A stretch of 64,000 bases of DNA from Lichtheimia corymbifera B2541 (taxonomy: Eukaryota > Mucoromycota > Mucoromycetes > Mucorales > Lichtheimiaceae). Numbering within the stretch: position 1 is the stretch's first letter; the number at the start of each line of letters is the position of its first letter. Under the pieces are notes generated by a model. That model saw only the letters and a list, made by a program, of their open reading frames with translations. It was not told where the DNA came from and made no database searches. The stretch spans positions 1 to 64,000 of the forward strand of contig JNEU01001107.1 of NCBI GenBank assembly GCA_000697475.1. Reading direction: 5' to 3'. Shown here piece after piece: positions 45,376 to 58,173 of this stretch. A program made the position numbers and the translations under genes.

Positions 45376-46086
45376 AAGTGTCGTTGTATTAGAGCGTAGT
45401 AGTTCGAGAAATAGAAAGAAAAAAGTGTGGTCAGTTTACCATTTCGCCATCGTCGTCGGAACCAAAAATCAATCCCCGATCCTTGACACTTTGACAGCAC
45501 CCCTCCCATTTACTTTTACTCGTGAATAAAATGGTGATCTCGCTTACACATTGATATCCATGTGAGAACAATGATTAATATTAATGCTTAAAAACTTTGA
45601 CCCAGATGTCTAGGTGATTCAAGACAACAATGGTTATGCGTTGGGGCTTGCATTAAACGATTCATACTTTGAGATCTTCTTGCATAAGCTTCCTGCAAGT
45701 CATTTGTCATCACAGTTCATCATGGCAATATGTACATTTATGTTGGGAGAAAAACATAGTAATCCTTTAATTACTAAAGAGGAGAAAATGGTAGTTTCAA
45801 TAAAAGAAAGTCCATAGAAGAGATATAAGGGAAAAAAGGCGCTAATAGTAACATAGACACTTTTCAAACAGAAAACAAGGAAATTTGAAAAGGGAAAAGG
45901 GGGAGTAGTCGTGAGAAGAAGGTATATAATATAGAAAAAGGGGGGTTTGGTTGATTGGTTGGTTGGTTGGATAGACGATCGAAAGTAAGGGAAGAATGTA
46001 GGAGAGAGAGAGAGAGAGAGGAGTGTGAGATAAAGAGTATATGAAAAAAAGGGAATATGGAGGAGAAAAAGAAAACGGATTGTTGT
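45376..46086. other. Intergenic, no gene recognised
   Basis: Between the Era-like gene and the IQ protein. It is purine-rich at 45890-46080, with (GGTT)n at 45950-45970 and (GA)n at 46000-46020. I see no gene. Confidence 0.4.
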
Positions 46087-48221
46087 TTATCTCTTTCGAG
46101 ATAGGAGTGATGGAGTCGAAGGGATAATCGACTTTTTCATTTCCATTCGGCTGCTCCCTCGTTGTGGCGTTCCTAAAGTAGTTGTTGTTGTTGTAGTTTT
46201 CTTGGTGCTCAGAGTCGACGCAGTAGTGGGTCGACGCAATGTTGTAGTAGTAGTCATAGACGTCTTGTTTGCCATGGCTGACACGCTTCTCGTATCTCCC
46301 GCGCGCAGCAGTCCTTGACGTTGTTGTTGTTGTTGAGTAGTAGAAATCATCATGGATGAACGTGGTCTTTCCGCCATAGTAGTAGAATTGGGTCGCTTGA
46401 GACGAGCAATTTCATCACGAGCTGCATCCAACTCAGCTTGCAAACGCCTACGAGCATCCGATTCAGCCTTGGCTTCACGTTTCATATCTTGCATTTGTTC
46501 AAGAACACAAGTCATCATGGATTCAAGTTCAGTACGATCACGCGCTTCTTGTCTCAATTGTCTTTCCAACGGCTTGATACGACCCAAAGTATCATCCATC
46601 TTGCGTTCGTAATACTGCCGCATGCTCGCTTCTTGCTCAATGCGGTCGTACAATGCCTTGTGTTGCTCATCAATCATAACAGTCATATCTTCCATGGCCT
46701 TCTCAAACGCAATACGCATAGCCGTTTCTTCTTCAAGATGCATTTCGAGAGTATCAATGCGTTGGCGCATACGAGTCATTTGGCGTTTATGGACACCACC
46801 ACATAGCTTTACAATATCCATCATCAAGCGGTGTGTGGGCTTGAGACCACTACCGCCGCTCGTGTTGTGCTTCATTTGTTGACGGAAATGATACCCACGC
46901 CACACGGCTTGAATCTTGATGGCTGCGGTGACTCGAAGCATCTCATTGTCTTGCAGTTGATGTTGCTCATGGTCCGAAAGTGGCAAAAACAAAGAGGCAG
47001 AATCCATGGGCTTTTCTTCATCCACATAGCCTTCATCGCTGCTATCAGACCATGTCAAACGATCATCATCTTGCGTTGGAACCATTCTTGCTGCGAGAAG
47101 AGGCGACTTTGGCTTTCTGCGGATGCGCATGACAACAACAGCACTACTTGCTGTACTTTCATTGTCGCTATGCAACAAGCTTGCTGTGCGACTACTGGTA
47201 GAGTGACGGAGGGCTGATTCACTGCGGAAAACCGGGAGCTCAAGATCATCCGAATTGGCCCGTGTGCTGCGATAACCTATATCATCATCATCACATGAAT
47301 ATAACTTTGCTGCTGTACAACAATAGAATAAAATATTACCTTCTTCTTGTACACAACCGAGAAGTGCAGATGGGGCAATGCCCTTACTAAGATGATCGCG
47401 CGCAGCTCGGCATTGTTTAACGGTATCTGTGGAATCACACGATTCTTCCCGTGGCCGATGTTGTTGTTGTTGTTGTTGTTGCTGTGGTAAATGCAAAGGT
47501 GACATGGATGCTGTGCGATGGTGTTGTTGCTCATCATCATTCATCATCGTCATCATCACATCATCATCATCTTGTTGCCATGCTGATGACACCGAATGAA
47601 AAAACCGATCCAGATGATCACTTGCATAATCTGCGGAACGACGAGCGGCATTCAAACGCATCAATGTCTCCTCTTCATCATCATCGTAGTAATCCTGTTG
47701 CTCCGTGACACTCGTGTTATAGGCAGCTGTAGACGTCGACGTTGTCGTAAATGAAGATTCATCGAAAAAGGAACAATCATCATTGTCGTAATACTGTGCC
47801 AATTCTTGGAGTCGTGACTTTGGAGGGAACTCGTAACGCACTTGTTCAGGATTCAAGTTCTGAGGCACTTCCATCGTGTCGCTGCAATCCTCATCTGAAA
47901 TGTAGCAGGGATGCTAATCGATAGAAACATGACACGATCGATAAAGAAAAATAAAAAGAGGACAATGAGTTTCCAAAAATAATCATGCGGTTGGGAGGCG
48001 GCAAATGGGGAGCAGGTGATGGGAAAAGATAGGTGTGTGTGTGAAGAGAGAGAGAGAGAGAGAGGACCGTGCCTTTTGTGCTACAGTCGGGGCCCGCCTT
48101 TTTTTTCTATTTGAGCCACGTTGTGTACGCTTACCTTATCAAACATCATTGGGTCATCTGCTACAACAGTTGAAGCGGCATCTCGTAAGAGCACAGGAGC
48201 AGGATTAAAATCGGTCATCAT
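46087..48221 (-). CDS. IQ-motif and coiled-coil protein
   Basis: The main part runs from 47874 to 46087 and carries one probable in-frame 63-nt intron (47339-47277). A first exon, 48221-48136 (MMTDFNPAPVLLRDAAST...), joins in frame if the acceptor is CAGATGAG just before GATTGCAGC at 47892. The protein has an acidic, Ser/Asp-rich N-terminal half. An IQ motif follows (AAIKIQAVWRGYHFRQQ, near residue 300), which binds calmodulin or light chains. About 150 residues of coiled coil come next (RMRQRIDTLEMHLEEETAMR to ARDEIARLKR). A Thr/Ser-rich tail completes it. Proteins of this shape are often cytoskeletal or spindle-associated. No family can be named. If the first exon is wrong, the start is at 47874. 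Confidence 0.72.
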
Positions 48222-50644
48222 GTTGGTGTATGTAATTTTGTGTACGCTATTATTGACTGTCGGCAAGGGGAGAACTGCTGTTTTAAGGGGGTGGAGGGAT
48301 TGGAGATGTGCGTGTCAGCCTGGCTACAGGGTCCAGTATGCGTCGTCGAGTATGTACGATTTTTCGTTGTTCGTTAGTCGTTAAGAGCGGTAACTGAGGA
48401 AGCCGTAAAATATATTGTCGACAGCCTGGTGAATATACAAAAGGCGGCTGACAAGTATATATGCGTATGGATATGTGGTAAAGGGAGAGCTGAAGGAACG
48501 GGCTGGGAACACTGCTTAGAATAACCAAGCGTGAGTGATAGTAGTAAAGGTAAAGAGAAAGGAAAGAGGAGCCTTACGTCAATTGCTGGGCGAGGTTTAT
48601 ATAGCAGGTAATAAAATGGTCACCAAGAACGTGCTGTCTTCCTTCGATGATTAAAGTACTTCCTTTATATGGGTGTGCCTAGAAGAGAACGATTTGCAAG
48701 TCAGATTACAAAGCATGACAAGCGTTTGGAAGGAATCTTCGAGAGAGAGAAAATAAGCCTTCTTCCGATCATCATCGGCTGCAGTCAATTCCTATAATGT
48801 TTGAGCTTTAGCTTTCCATCTTTTGGTGCCAAGTTTCTTGGGTTTCAAAATCCACCAGCTCCCCAAGACTTGGATACGATTGCATTTTCTACACCCAACA
48901 AAACTCGTGATGGCTTTATTCTCTCCTCTTCCATTGCATTTTGCTAGTGCTTGTGATGATCGTATGATGTATACATGTATCCATTATAATGCATGAGATG
49001 AAAAGAAGATCACATCTATACTGCATCTCCTTTTGTGTAGAGGGAAAACTCTCAAAGAACAAATTGCAGCAGCAGCAACAAAGGAAAGGCGTGGTGATTG
49101 GATATTGCCATTTTCCCGCGATCCATTTATCGCACTAAATAGCTTATTTAACGTAGCTTCTATAGGTGCATGCACATAAACTTGGATTTCATGGAATTGG
49201 AACAAACAACCGTGATCCTTTGACAGGCTTGTTTGCCGGAACGATCCATGCTTGCATAATAATGCATGCGTTGAACTAATTTGCGCATCGTTACCCAAAG
49301 AGGAAATGGGTGACCATATTGGTCTCGACATACATGCACATCACCCTGCTGCTGGTGAGCAAAATTAGATGTATCATCTTTCCCTCCCCAAGAAAGATAC
49401 GAGCCGAAACAATAAAGCAAGCTTCTATTGTTACTGAATAACTGGTACATCACCGTGTGTACGTGTCACAAGGATATAAGCGGACATCACATTGACCCAT
49501 AATTAGGGCTCTTTGGAGCAAAAGGCATAGCATATTATGTCTGGATGTGTCGTGCCTGAATAAATAACCACCTGTGCATTAAATGGAGGGACTTTTTGCG
49601 CCGCCCAGATCATTCACTTTGTTCATTAAAAGGAGAGAGGGGGTGAAAAGGGAGCACTTTTTAATGCAGCGGAAACTCTAAAAGTGGGTGCTGCAGCCTT
49701 GATGAAACATTATCCATCCACGGAAAATCGCTTTTTCTCCTTTTTTTCTCCTCTCTCTCTCTCTCTCTGACGGAAAAGCTTGCCAAGAAAGAAACGTCAT
49801 TTTGGGCCACAGCGTATATCCCGCCACACATTGATACACACGCACACGTCTTATAATTTACTAACCACCTTTCATGGCAATGCTTTTGTAGCACAGTCAT
49901 CAGCTCAGGCCACCAAATCTTTAGTGCTTTCGGGTCTCATTGGTTTTCGCGTCTTTGTACCACTTGAGCCATTACACGTGTCTTGTTGAGGCTGAGATCA
50001 GCCGATTGGTTCCCAAACCCGCAATTGATTGTGTAACTGGTGAACCATTGTTCTCCCTCCGCTCAAATATCGTCATAATTTGATTACAAGCTTATACTTC
50101 TTCCGTAAATTAGCCGATACAGTACTACAGAGCTTTGTGTCTGAAATATGCGCTATACCTGATATATGCGTGCAACATAATCACCCTCTGAGTGCAACTA
50201 CGTCATTGTCCAACACCCTTCTACGCTGACTTTTTGGAAATCATGCTAGAACATTCACCACGCTGCTATGTACTTTGCATACGTATAAACCAATTGACAG
50301 CATTCATGACAACCATGTCGTACTGCAAAAGACCACCCATTTGTTATTTGCACGATGATATGCTGAAACCCCGATGATGAGACAATGCCGCTGATATCAT
50401 GTAATAATTGCACTAAAGTTGACAGCGATGTACAAAATATTATATATTATTTTCAATATTGAAGGGGGATGAAAAATGAGTGCGTGTGTGATTTATTAGT
50501 ATATTGGAATGGATTAGAATGAAATGCAGATGATTGTGCGTGTGTGTTGTGTATAAAAGTAGGGTGGTCGTGCGGTAATAGGATGTATAAATACATTGCG
50601 AGGGATGGGTGATGGTGGTGGGTTGAGAGATGAATGGTGTTGTC
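48222..50644. other. Long intergenic region, no gene recognised
   Basis: About 2.4 kb. Frames at 48984-49331 and 49160-49453 on the minus strand overlap and lack motifs. A (CT)n tract lies at 49748-49769. TATA-like AT-rich DNA is at 50435-50455. I see no RNA gene. Confidence 0.45.
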
Positions 50645-52545
50645 TTAGGCTTTGTTGAAATCCATCTTTAAGAGACCAGCTGCCAGGCCTTCCACATCAT
50701 TGTCATCATACGAATGGCTCGTCGGCTTTTGAGTTGTCGAGGATCGTGCTCTCAGGTTGTATTTCTCGCGCTTGGAATCAATGGCACGTTTGACTGCAGC
50801 GACCACTTCATCATCCTCTTCATTATCATTGTCAAAGCTTTCTTGGCCGCTATTAGGTGGTGTGTATCTAGCTGCCTCCAAAGACTCTTTGCCAATCTTG
50901 GTGACTCGATCCGCTGCGAAGTTGTGAAGATCCGAGTATGTCTTTTTCAAAGTATGTAACGTCCCTCGGCTGCCCACTCTCTTCAATGGCCATCTGCTTG
51001 ATGCAACCTTGACGACGAACATGGATGTGACCAGGATCTAAATGAATGCCTAGTGAATACGTTGCCATACAATTCCTCTTCTCCCTTTAACCACCCTTAC
51101 CAATGGATATGCGATTAATGTCACATAGGCTGTCATGTGTAACCATCGATCATCTGCATAAGCGAGTACGCCTAGAAAACCCAAACGCCAGACATAGAGT
51201 ATACGTTGTGCAAGCTAATGATAACAGCCCATTTAGCCACATACACCACTCACGTCAATCATCCACCTATAATACCTTGTAAAGTGACCATCGTTTGATG
51301 CGAAAAGGTTCAAAGAAAGTCTTGGATGCTCGATAGTGCCAATCGATCCATAGGAACGACAATGCAAAGAATAGGACCATCAGAGGAGAAATATTGGATA
51401 TATTCCAGCTGCATTCAATGATGTCAACGTCGTTGTAGCAAAAGCAAATCGTCAATCGAAATAGCCATTGTATCATCGTGGTCAACGCACTGGTTACTTG
51501 GCTGATACTATCATGTACCATAGCGACGATGGCTGAATCCCATGAATATCGACTTTTCCAATGCGCTGTTATTGCTACGGTCGCTGCTATGATATCGTGC
51601 CATCGAGTTGCCAGATCAGAGTATACATTGGTGAGCTCGGATCGTGTAGGAGGAAATCGGTAGGCTATGGATTAGAAAAAGAAAATCAGACCATTTTTAT
51701 ACGCATATCCATTGCATGATCCCACTTTACCTGCTACACAGATGAAAAGAAAAACAACATGGAGCAAGACCCACAATGAACCTCTTGAAATGTACTCATA
51801 GAATGATGGCTTCCGTGGTGCTTTGGTTGTCATGCTGCGAGTCAACTTTTCATTGAAGCGTCGTTGTTGCAAGATTGCCTTTTGTTCGGCGACAATGCCA
51901 TCCACCTTGGCCTGACAATCATCACACAATGGATATTTTTCATGCAAGGAACGTTGATAGTCGTCTGCTGTACGGACATAAAAGTCGTACTCGGGATCCT
52001 GCCACATAGCCATATAAGCCTCATTGGCGTATGATATCCATCCATGAACTTACATTTTCATCACGAATATAGTCACTCATGATTTGGTATATAAGGGATT
52101 GGTTCTTTTGGCAGTTTTCACATAGCATTCTTGATGATGATGGAGTAGAAGTGGAACGAGTCGAAGTCTGAACGGGTGTAACTGTTTCGAGAGGGCGGTG
52201 GATTGAGTATCGCATGTAAAATAGGGTTGTCGTCTGGATCGCTTACTTGGCCGGTTCAAGGAAGCATCAAACATGACTGGTACGCTGTCGACTATTTCAC
52301 CATGCTATTATACATGACACTCGTTTAGTATAAAAGACATACACAAAGAGAGATCTGTCACGAACCTCGTCTCGAATGTTGGTGTTTTCACAAATGTTGC
52401 AATGCCAATAGCGTTCTGTTTGCCGACTTCCAGGGACGAGACATGTGTCTTGATTGCAATACCAGCAGTTTACTTTGACAGGAAGATCAATGAACCCCAA
52501 TATCCCAAGAAGAGAAGTACGCCACGATGGCCTGCTCGTTGCCAT
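50645..52545 (-). CDS. IMA1: Ima1-type inner nuclear membrane protein
   Basis: A multi-exon gene starting at the ATG at 52545. Exon 1 carries VNCWYCNQDTCLVPGSRQTE then YWHCNICENTN, the two CxxC pairs of the Ima1 N-terminal zinc domain. The next exon gives HGEIVDSVPVMFDASLNRP, a family hallmark. A second CxxC pair is in LCENCQKNQSL, and a third in LCDDCQAKVDGIV. Membrane helices follow (RGSLWVLLHVVFLFICVAG; ISPLMVLFFALSFLWIDWHY). The acidic C-terminal tail ends at 50645. Fission yeast Ima1 and animal Samp1/NET5 are inner nuclear membrane proteins that help couple chromatin or spindle elements to the nuclear envelope. The last intron near 51050-50960 is not fully resolved. It shares a 157-bp divergent promoter with the BRCA2 homologue. 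Confidence 0.8.
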
Positions 52546-52702
52546 TACAAGAGTTTTTCAGAAAGAGGACCAGTGTCACAGAACATCGCTCACAGCGGCC
52601 CTTTACATTGCTCTGTGTGACTTGAGCAGCAATCTTCAAACGGGCTCCCTCCTCCTTCACTCGATAACCCTTCTTTCATATTCTTTTCTGTCCACATATT
52701 TA

Positions 52703-55700
52703 ATGTCGCAATCGGGTGACGACGATCTGTGGGGTGACTTATCGCCGTCATTCGAAGAACAACTCTACAACAACGTCGCGCTTGCTGAACAGGCCGCTGA
52801 TTTGGCACGTCAAAGAAACTCATTAGTAAGGATAACGACTCAACGTGTATAGTGCATGGATATCTTATGAAACTTGAATAGGTTCACGCATCATTCAAGG
52901 AGTCATTGCTTCAAACAAAAACATCAATTTCGATCAAGGATAATGGATTTCAAGTGTATCGCGACCGTCTTCCGCAGTCAACCACTACAACCACTTCCAA
53001 CCGATCATCCACTCCATTACGCGAACTTTCCACCAATCACAAATTCGACAATACCTACAACATGGCAGAAAAACGCATCAAAATGTCTGACAAAGAATCC
53101 AAAGAGTCATGTACGTTTATTATCCAATATGCAAGAAACCATTGTAGATTCTAATTGATTGTGTGTGTGCGTGTAGGCACATCGACTCACTCCTATGATA
53201 CCCGCACAACAACAACAACAAAGGATGATGCACAATGCACACCTATACCCAGCAAACCACATGATCATGTCAAAGATACCAACAATGATGAAGATGACTA
53301 TATGTGGATGGACTTTGACGTTGATTTTTCTGAATTGCTTCAAGATCTCAACAGCCAAGAGCTTTTACAATCACCCGCCAACAAAGAACAACATCAGAAG
53401 GACACCCCTGAGACGACAAAGGAAGCCACTCATTATCAAGACAATGCACAAGTTGAATACAATCTCGGTCGATTCGGTGGTTTTATGACAGCAGGCAGCA
53501 AAAAGAATTTGAATATCAACAGTGAAGCACGCAGCAAGGCTATTGCTTTATTTCATGATACTGCCAACTCATTACAGAATGATACAACGCCACTACCATC
53601 ATCATCATCATCATCCTCCAAGCACAGCAAATCTACAAAGGATCATACTGAACAACCATCACCACCATCCATATCAACTGTCAACTCGACAACAACTGCA
53701 TGTGATAGAACGTCTGAACAAGGTGAAAAGCGAGCATTGGATGAGGACCAAGAGCCATCTCCTGAATTCAAATACGAGAGCATTTTGTCTGAATTTGGTG
53801 GTTTCAAGATGGGCAGTGGCAGGGCTGGGATTACCGTATCAGCTGAAGCTAAGCGACAAGCAGTAGCCCTCTTCAATTCATCAGAAACAACGCGTGACCT
53901 TACGCAATCCCAGAGTCCCATCCGTGATGGTGCATCATCACAAAATGGAAGCAGTAGCAGTGGCAGCAGTCCTTTATCCAAGATGAGTTACAGTGATACC
54001 AATGCCAATACTGTCAATACATCATCACCACTACGGAGACCGAGATATGCAGCACCTGCCATCAATGCTATCACCCGTGCTAATTCATCATCGTCATCTT
54101 CATCTTCATCTCCACCACGATCACCTGTACCCACCCATGAAACACCAAAACTCTTTCCTGTGCGACGACGTAGGCAACCCAACATTGCATTTGGCCAGAT
54201 ACGACCTTTCAAATCACCCATCATCAAAGACAAACTGGAATATACCAAGGCAGCTGTCAATAACCAATCATCATCGGCCATTCGTGGAAAAGGCCCATCC
54301 GTATTTTCGTTAAAAGGTAATTTGAATGCATGTTATTTTTGGATTGTGTGGTTTAATGTTTTTCTACGATCTCTATTTAGCTGCTGGTGTACGTCATTCA
54401 CTAGGTGATCTTGGTTTACCCCAACGCTACAGCGTGGAGAGATTAAAAGAGATGGATATGTAAGTGTGGAGCCAATCGTATGTAGGAGTGTCAATTAACG
54501 TGATGATCATAGTTCACAAGACGTCATCGGTATATCTGCTGCCACTGCCAAGGATTACAAGTTTGGGCTATGGGGAGCAATGGAAGCACGTGCAGAGATG
54601 ATCAAAGCGGGTGCCCTGGAGAGATTGTTGCCGAATACATGGGTGGAAAATCATTATGGCTGGATCGTATGGAAGATTGCTTCAATGATATGCTCATATC
54701 CCCAGCACTTTAAATCATGGTGGACGCCCGAAAAAGTCATGGATCAGCTTTTGTATCGGTAAGCGGAGGAAAAAATAGCCTTGTTTCCCTGTTGCTGTTA
54801 CTTACATATTCATCGTAGATATGAAAGGGAGATCAATCTCGGTCAGCGATCTGCTTTGAAGCGAATCTTGGAGCAAGATGATTCACCTGGAAGACAAATG
54901 ATATTGGTAGTGGCATCTATCTCCAAGGTCACTGCAGAAGGTATTATCTTATTTTACTTGACCTCATGATGAGAGTAGAGAGCTTATAAGCATAACAATA
55001 GGTTCCCGGAAATATCAATTGACATTGACGGATGGCTGGTATCAGATCCCTGCTGTAGCTGACCCCAGGATGGAGCATGCCATATCTTGTGGACGATTAG
55101 CTGTTGGTTACAAGCTTTCAATATGTGGTGCACAGGTAAGATTTTGCATAAAATTTACGCTTGGATTAGCTGACACTTTTTTTTTGTCCTGAATAAGCTT
55201 GCTAATCCGCAACAAGTACCATCATCTACTGGAATGACAACGTTGATGATTTCGAGCAATAGCTGTCAAATAGCTCGGTGGGATGCAAAGCTTGGATATC
55301 AAAGGCAACGGCTACGATTTCGATCTTTGGGCACATTACATGAATACGGAGGTGCTGTTACAGCTATTGATATCATTGTGTGTCGCAAATACCCAATGAT
55401 GTATCGAGAACTTTTCAAAGATGGAACGGTGGTGATCCGTAATGCTCGTGAGGAAGAGGAAATGAGACACAAATATATCGCTGATGCACATTTGGGTGAA
55501 TACATGCCATCGTTCAAAGAACATCCACGAGCCTTATTATCACAGCATCTGGGACAGCATGACGGCCTACAAGGAGCCACAACATCCAAGTCAACGCCTA
55601 CTGAGGAACGTAATGTGAGCGGCTACTTTAAGCTTTTGGTCTGTGATTATACTCGCTCCCCTGCTGCTGCTGGTGATGACGATGCAACAAAACGATCGAC

Positions 55701-56512
55701 GCTTGCAACTCTTTTATTGTTGGATGCCAATGAAGTGCTGTATATGGATATCTGCGAAGGCCGTCGTTACCGTGTCTTATTCCTCACACCGTATCAGCCT
55801 AAAAAGAGGAGAGGATGCGATATTTATCTCAAAAGCACCAGACGAACACGATGGGAACCTATCACTTGTACTCCGGATGAGGCAGCAACCACTGCTTATA
55901 TACCACGTTGCATCACACCGTGTAATTCTCTTGCCAATATCGACCGTAGCTCTGATGTTGACATTGCTGTCATTGTGTTATGTAAGTTTTCTAATTTTGG
56001 GAACGTAGGATTGATTGCTGACATGATATTTTCAGCCGTCATCTCTGTGGAACGATATTCGCAACCTGGAGATCGTATTGTCTATCATCAAAAGTTGTTG
56101 GTGACTGATCAAAGCAAGGCACTGGTTCAAATCAAACTGCGCATACCTATCCGACCACTAGCAAATATTGAAGGCCAGGTAAGAGAGCAAATACCCAAAG
56201 GAGAAGGATATATTGTGTCTAATGTACGTTTCCAGGTCATCGCATTTACGAATGTAGGATACGACATGCATGATGCGAAATATGGTGTTACCCATGTCAA
56301 GACGTCGGATGAGAGCGAGATTATCACAAAACAAAGCTCGTCGATTGCATACATACACCAAGCATTGATTCAATTACGTGAATGGAAACAAAAGTAAGCA
56401 TGGATCTCGTTTATGCATAGGCTGCTGTCGCTCACATATCCTTTTCCCTTTTACCAGAAATATGGATCAGCTTGAATCGTTAGCACAACATGTCAAATCA
56501 GATATCCTATAA
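52703..56512 (+). CDS. BRCA2: BRCA2 homologue (RAD51 mediator)
   Basis: About eleven exons: 52703-52825, 52882-53110, 53177-54316, 54381-54459, 54513-54758, 54819-54940, 55002-55135, 55198-55981, 56036-56178, about 56236-56393 and 56458-56512. The long exon 3 holds two BRC-type repeats: FGGFMTAGSKKNLNINSEAR then AIALF, and FGGFKMGSGRAGITVSAEAK then AVALF. The C-terminal half is the BRCA2 DNA-binding region: helical domain (NHYGWIVWKIASMICSYP, YEREINLGQRSALKRILEQD), OB1 (KYQLTLTDGWYQIPAVADPR), then OB2 with a short tower-like insert (RNAREEEEMRHKYIADAHLG) and OB3. BRCA2 loads RAD51 on single-stranded DNA during homologous recombination. Two introns are in frame and easily missed. Budding yeast lacks this gene; Ustilago Brh2 is the closest studied fungal relative. 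Confidence 0.92.
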
Positions 56513-56659
56513 CTACCTATTGTAAATACAACATTTGTACATTGCATCATTATAAGGATCATATGTATTCATCATGTCACTGAGTCTATGGGATACGTGT
56601 ATTTATGTATGCTAAAGGAAAGGGATGCTATTTATATATACAAAAGGGTAATACTACTA

Positions 56660-57991
56660 TCATGATGAAAGGAGTGGAGATGTCTCTGATGATTGTCTAT
56701 TTGGGTGATCGATATCCATGTGTGATGTTGGGATTGTGCCATAACCATCGGGAGTATTTTCGACTACGATTTCCTCTTGACGGCTGATGGCAGGTGAGCT
56801 TGAACGCCATGACAGACAAAGAACACCGGATACTGTAAGTGCGACGCCTAGTAGCACGTAAAGCAATTGCCACCAACGTAAGAGGTCCCATTGATTATAA
56901 TAAACCAGGCCATTAAACAAGCAAGAAAGATTGAATGCACAAAATGAGAGGGGGATCAGGATCATTGTATCGCATAAGCGTAAACCCTTGTTCAAGTAAT
57001 AGAGCTATAGGATAGAGTGTTTGTGTGAATAATGATGTGCACAAGGTTGGCAGGATGACTCCCGTGACACGTTACCTGTAATGCAGCTGTGACAACCGTC
57101 ATGACCACCAAACCCCAAGTCCATGCATGCTGTAACTGGTTTTCGCCATAGACGATGGTAAGGATGAACAACTCGAGACCGCTCTTGGCAAATAGTAAGC
57201 TCTGACTGCTGATGTTTCCTCCAAGGACACCATAGCTAATTTATCCATGCTGGAATAAGTAAACATATACGTACGTATGCACATGTGCATTGTGCAACAA
57301 ATATCTCTATATACCTGATACCGATATAAACCTTGAGATCCGCCATGCTCAGCCAGGAGCCCAGGAGTTTTTGATCAGGGGTCATATCCTCTTCCCACTG
57401 GTGATAAAAGTGTTCCAATAAATGCGTGGTCACCATGGTCACCAGGATAAATGATTCAAGGATGCTGAAATAAATGATAAATGCCGGTCGTTTGTAAAGT
57501 GCCAATAATGCCTCCAAGGAATGGTTGGGTTCTTGAATGACGCCAAATAGACCCACCAACAATGCACCCACAATGATAAGCAATGTACCTACACAGCAGA
57601 AGTCAATGAATGATATTGTTTGTTGGGGTCATCGTCGTCATTTATATATACCTCCTACACTTCGTACAGTGAATGGGTCGCCCAACACCACTCTTGCAGC
57701 GATGGCATTAAAGACAAGGTTGATAGCACCAATAGGAGCCAAAATGACGACGGGTAGATATCCGACAGAGAATACAGTGCCAGTAATGTTAGCACCAAGG
57801 TATGCAATAAAACTTGTAAGCCAAAGTGGTCGTCGATAGGCTGGTTTTCTGAGTTCTCGAGGATAGAGGTGATCGTTGAGAATATGAGATTTGCGTTGGA
57901 ATGCCATGGCGAAGGCTTGAATGAGGTTGGTGATCAGTGACACACCTATCCCTATCCAAAAGCTTGCATTGTATGTATCATCTATGAGCAT
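56660..57991 (-). CDS. NIPA-type magnesium transporter (DMT superfamily)
   Basis: At least four exons, with introns near 57650-57590, 57310-57240 and 57075-57000. The start is the ATG at 57991; an upstream in-frame ATG lies at 58039. Eight to nine membrane segments are visible, among them FWIGIGVSLITNLIQAFAMA, WLTSFIAYLGANITGTVFSV, LLIIVGALLVGLFGVIQEP and LYVLLGVALTVSGVLCLSW. The motif LAPIGAINLVFNAIAARVVL is characteristic of the NIPA family (PF05653), in which the substrate is Mg2+ and other divalent cations. The C-terminal tail is cytosolic and acidic with a SSETSPLLSS-type di-leucine-like end, suggesting endosomal or vacuolar sorting. Confidence 0.83.
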
Positions 57992-58173
57992 AATAGAAAG
58001 AAAGAAAGATTGGTTCAAAAAGGAAAGGCCTCGCTTCATTTTGCAATCGCTCTCCCCCCCCTTCACATCAACTCACGCTATTGGCTGGTAAACGTGGCGA
58101 TTCATGCTAAATGCGGGTACTACCGGTAAGGAGCTCGGTCGTTTTTCTCTACTCTTTTTCTCTTTACCCTCTA

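Noticed and set aside
48984..49453. Two overlapping minus-strand frames of about 100 codons
   Set aside because: No motif, no splice pattern, and both overlap in different frames. Not supported as genes.
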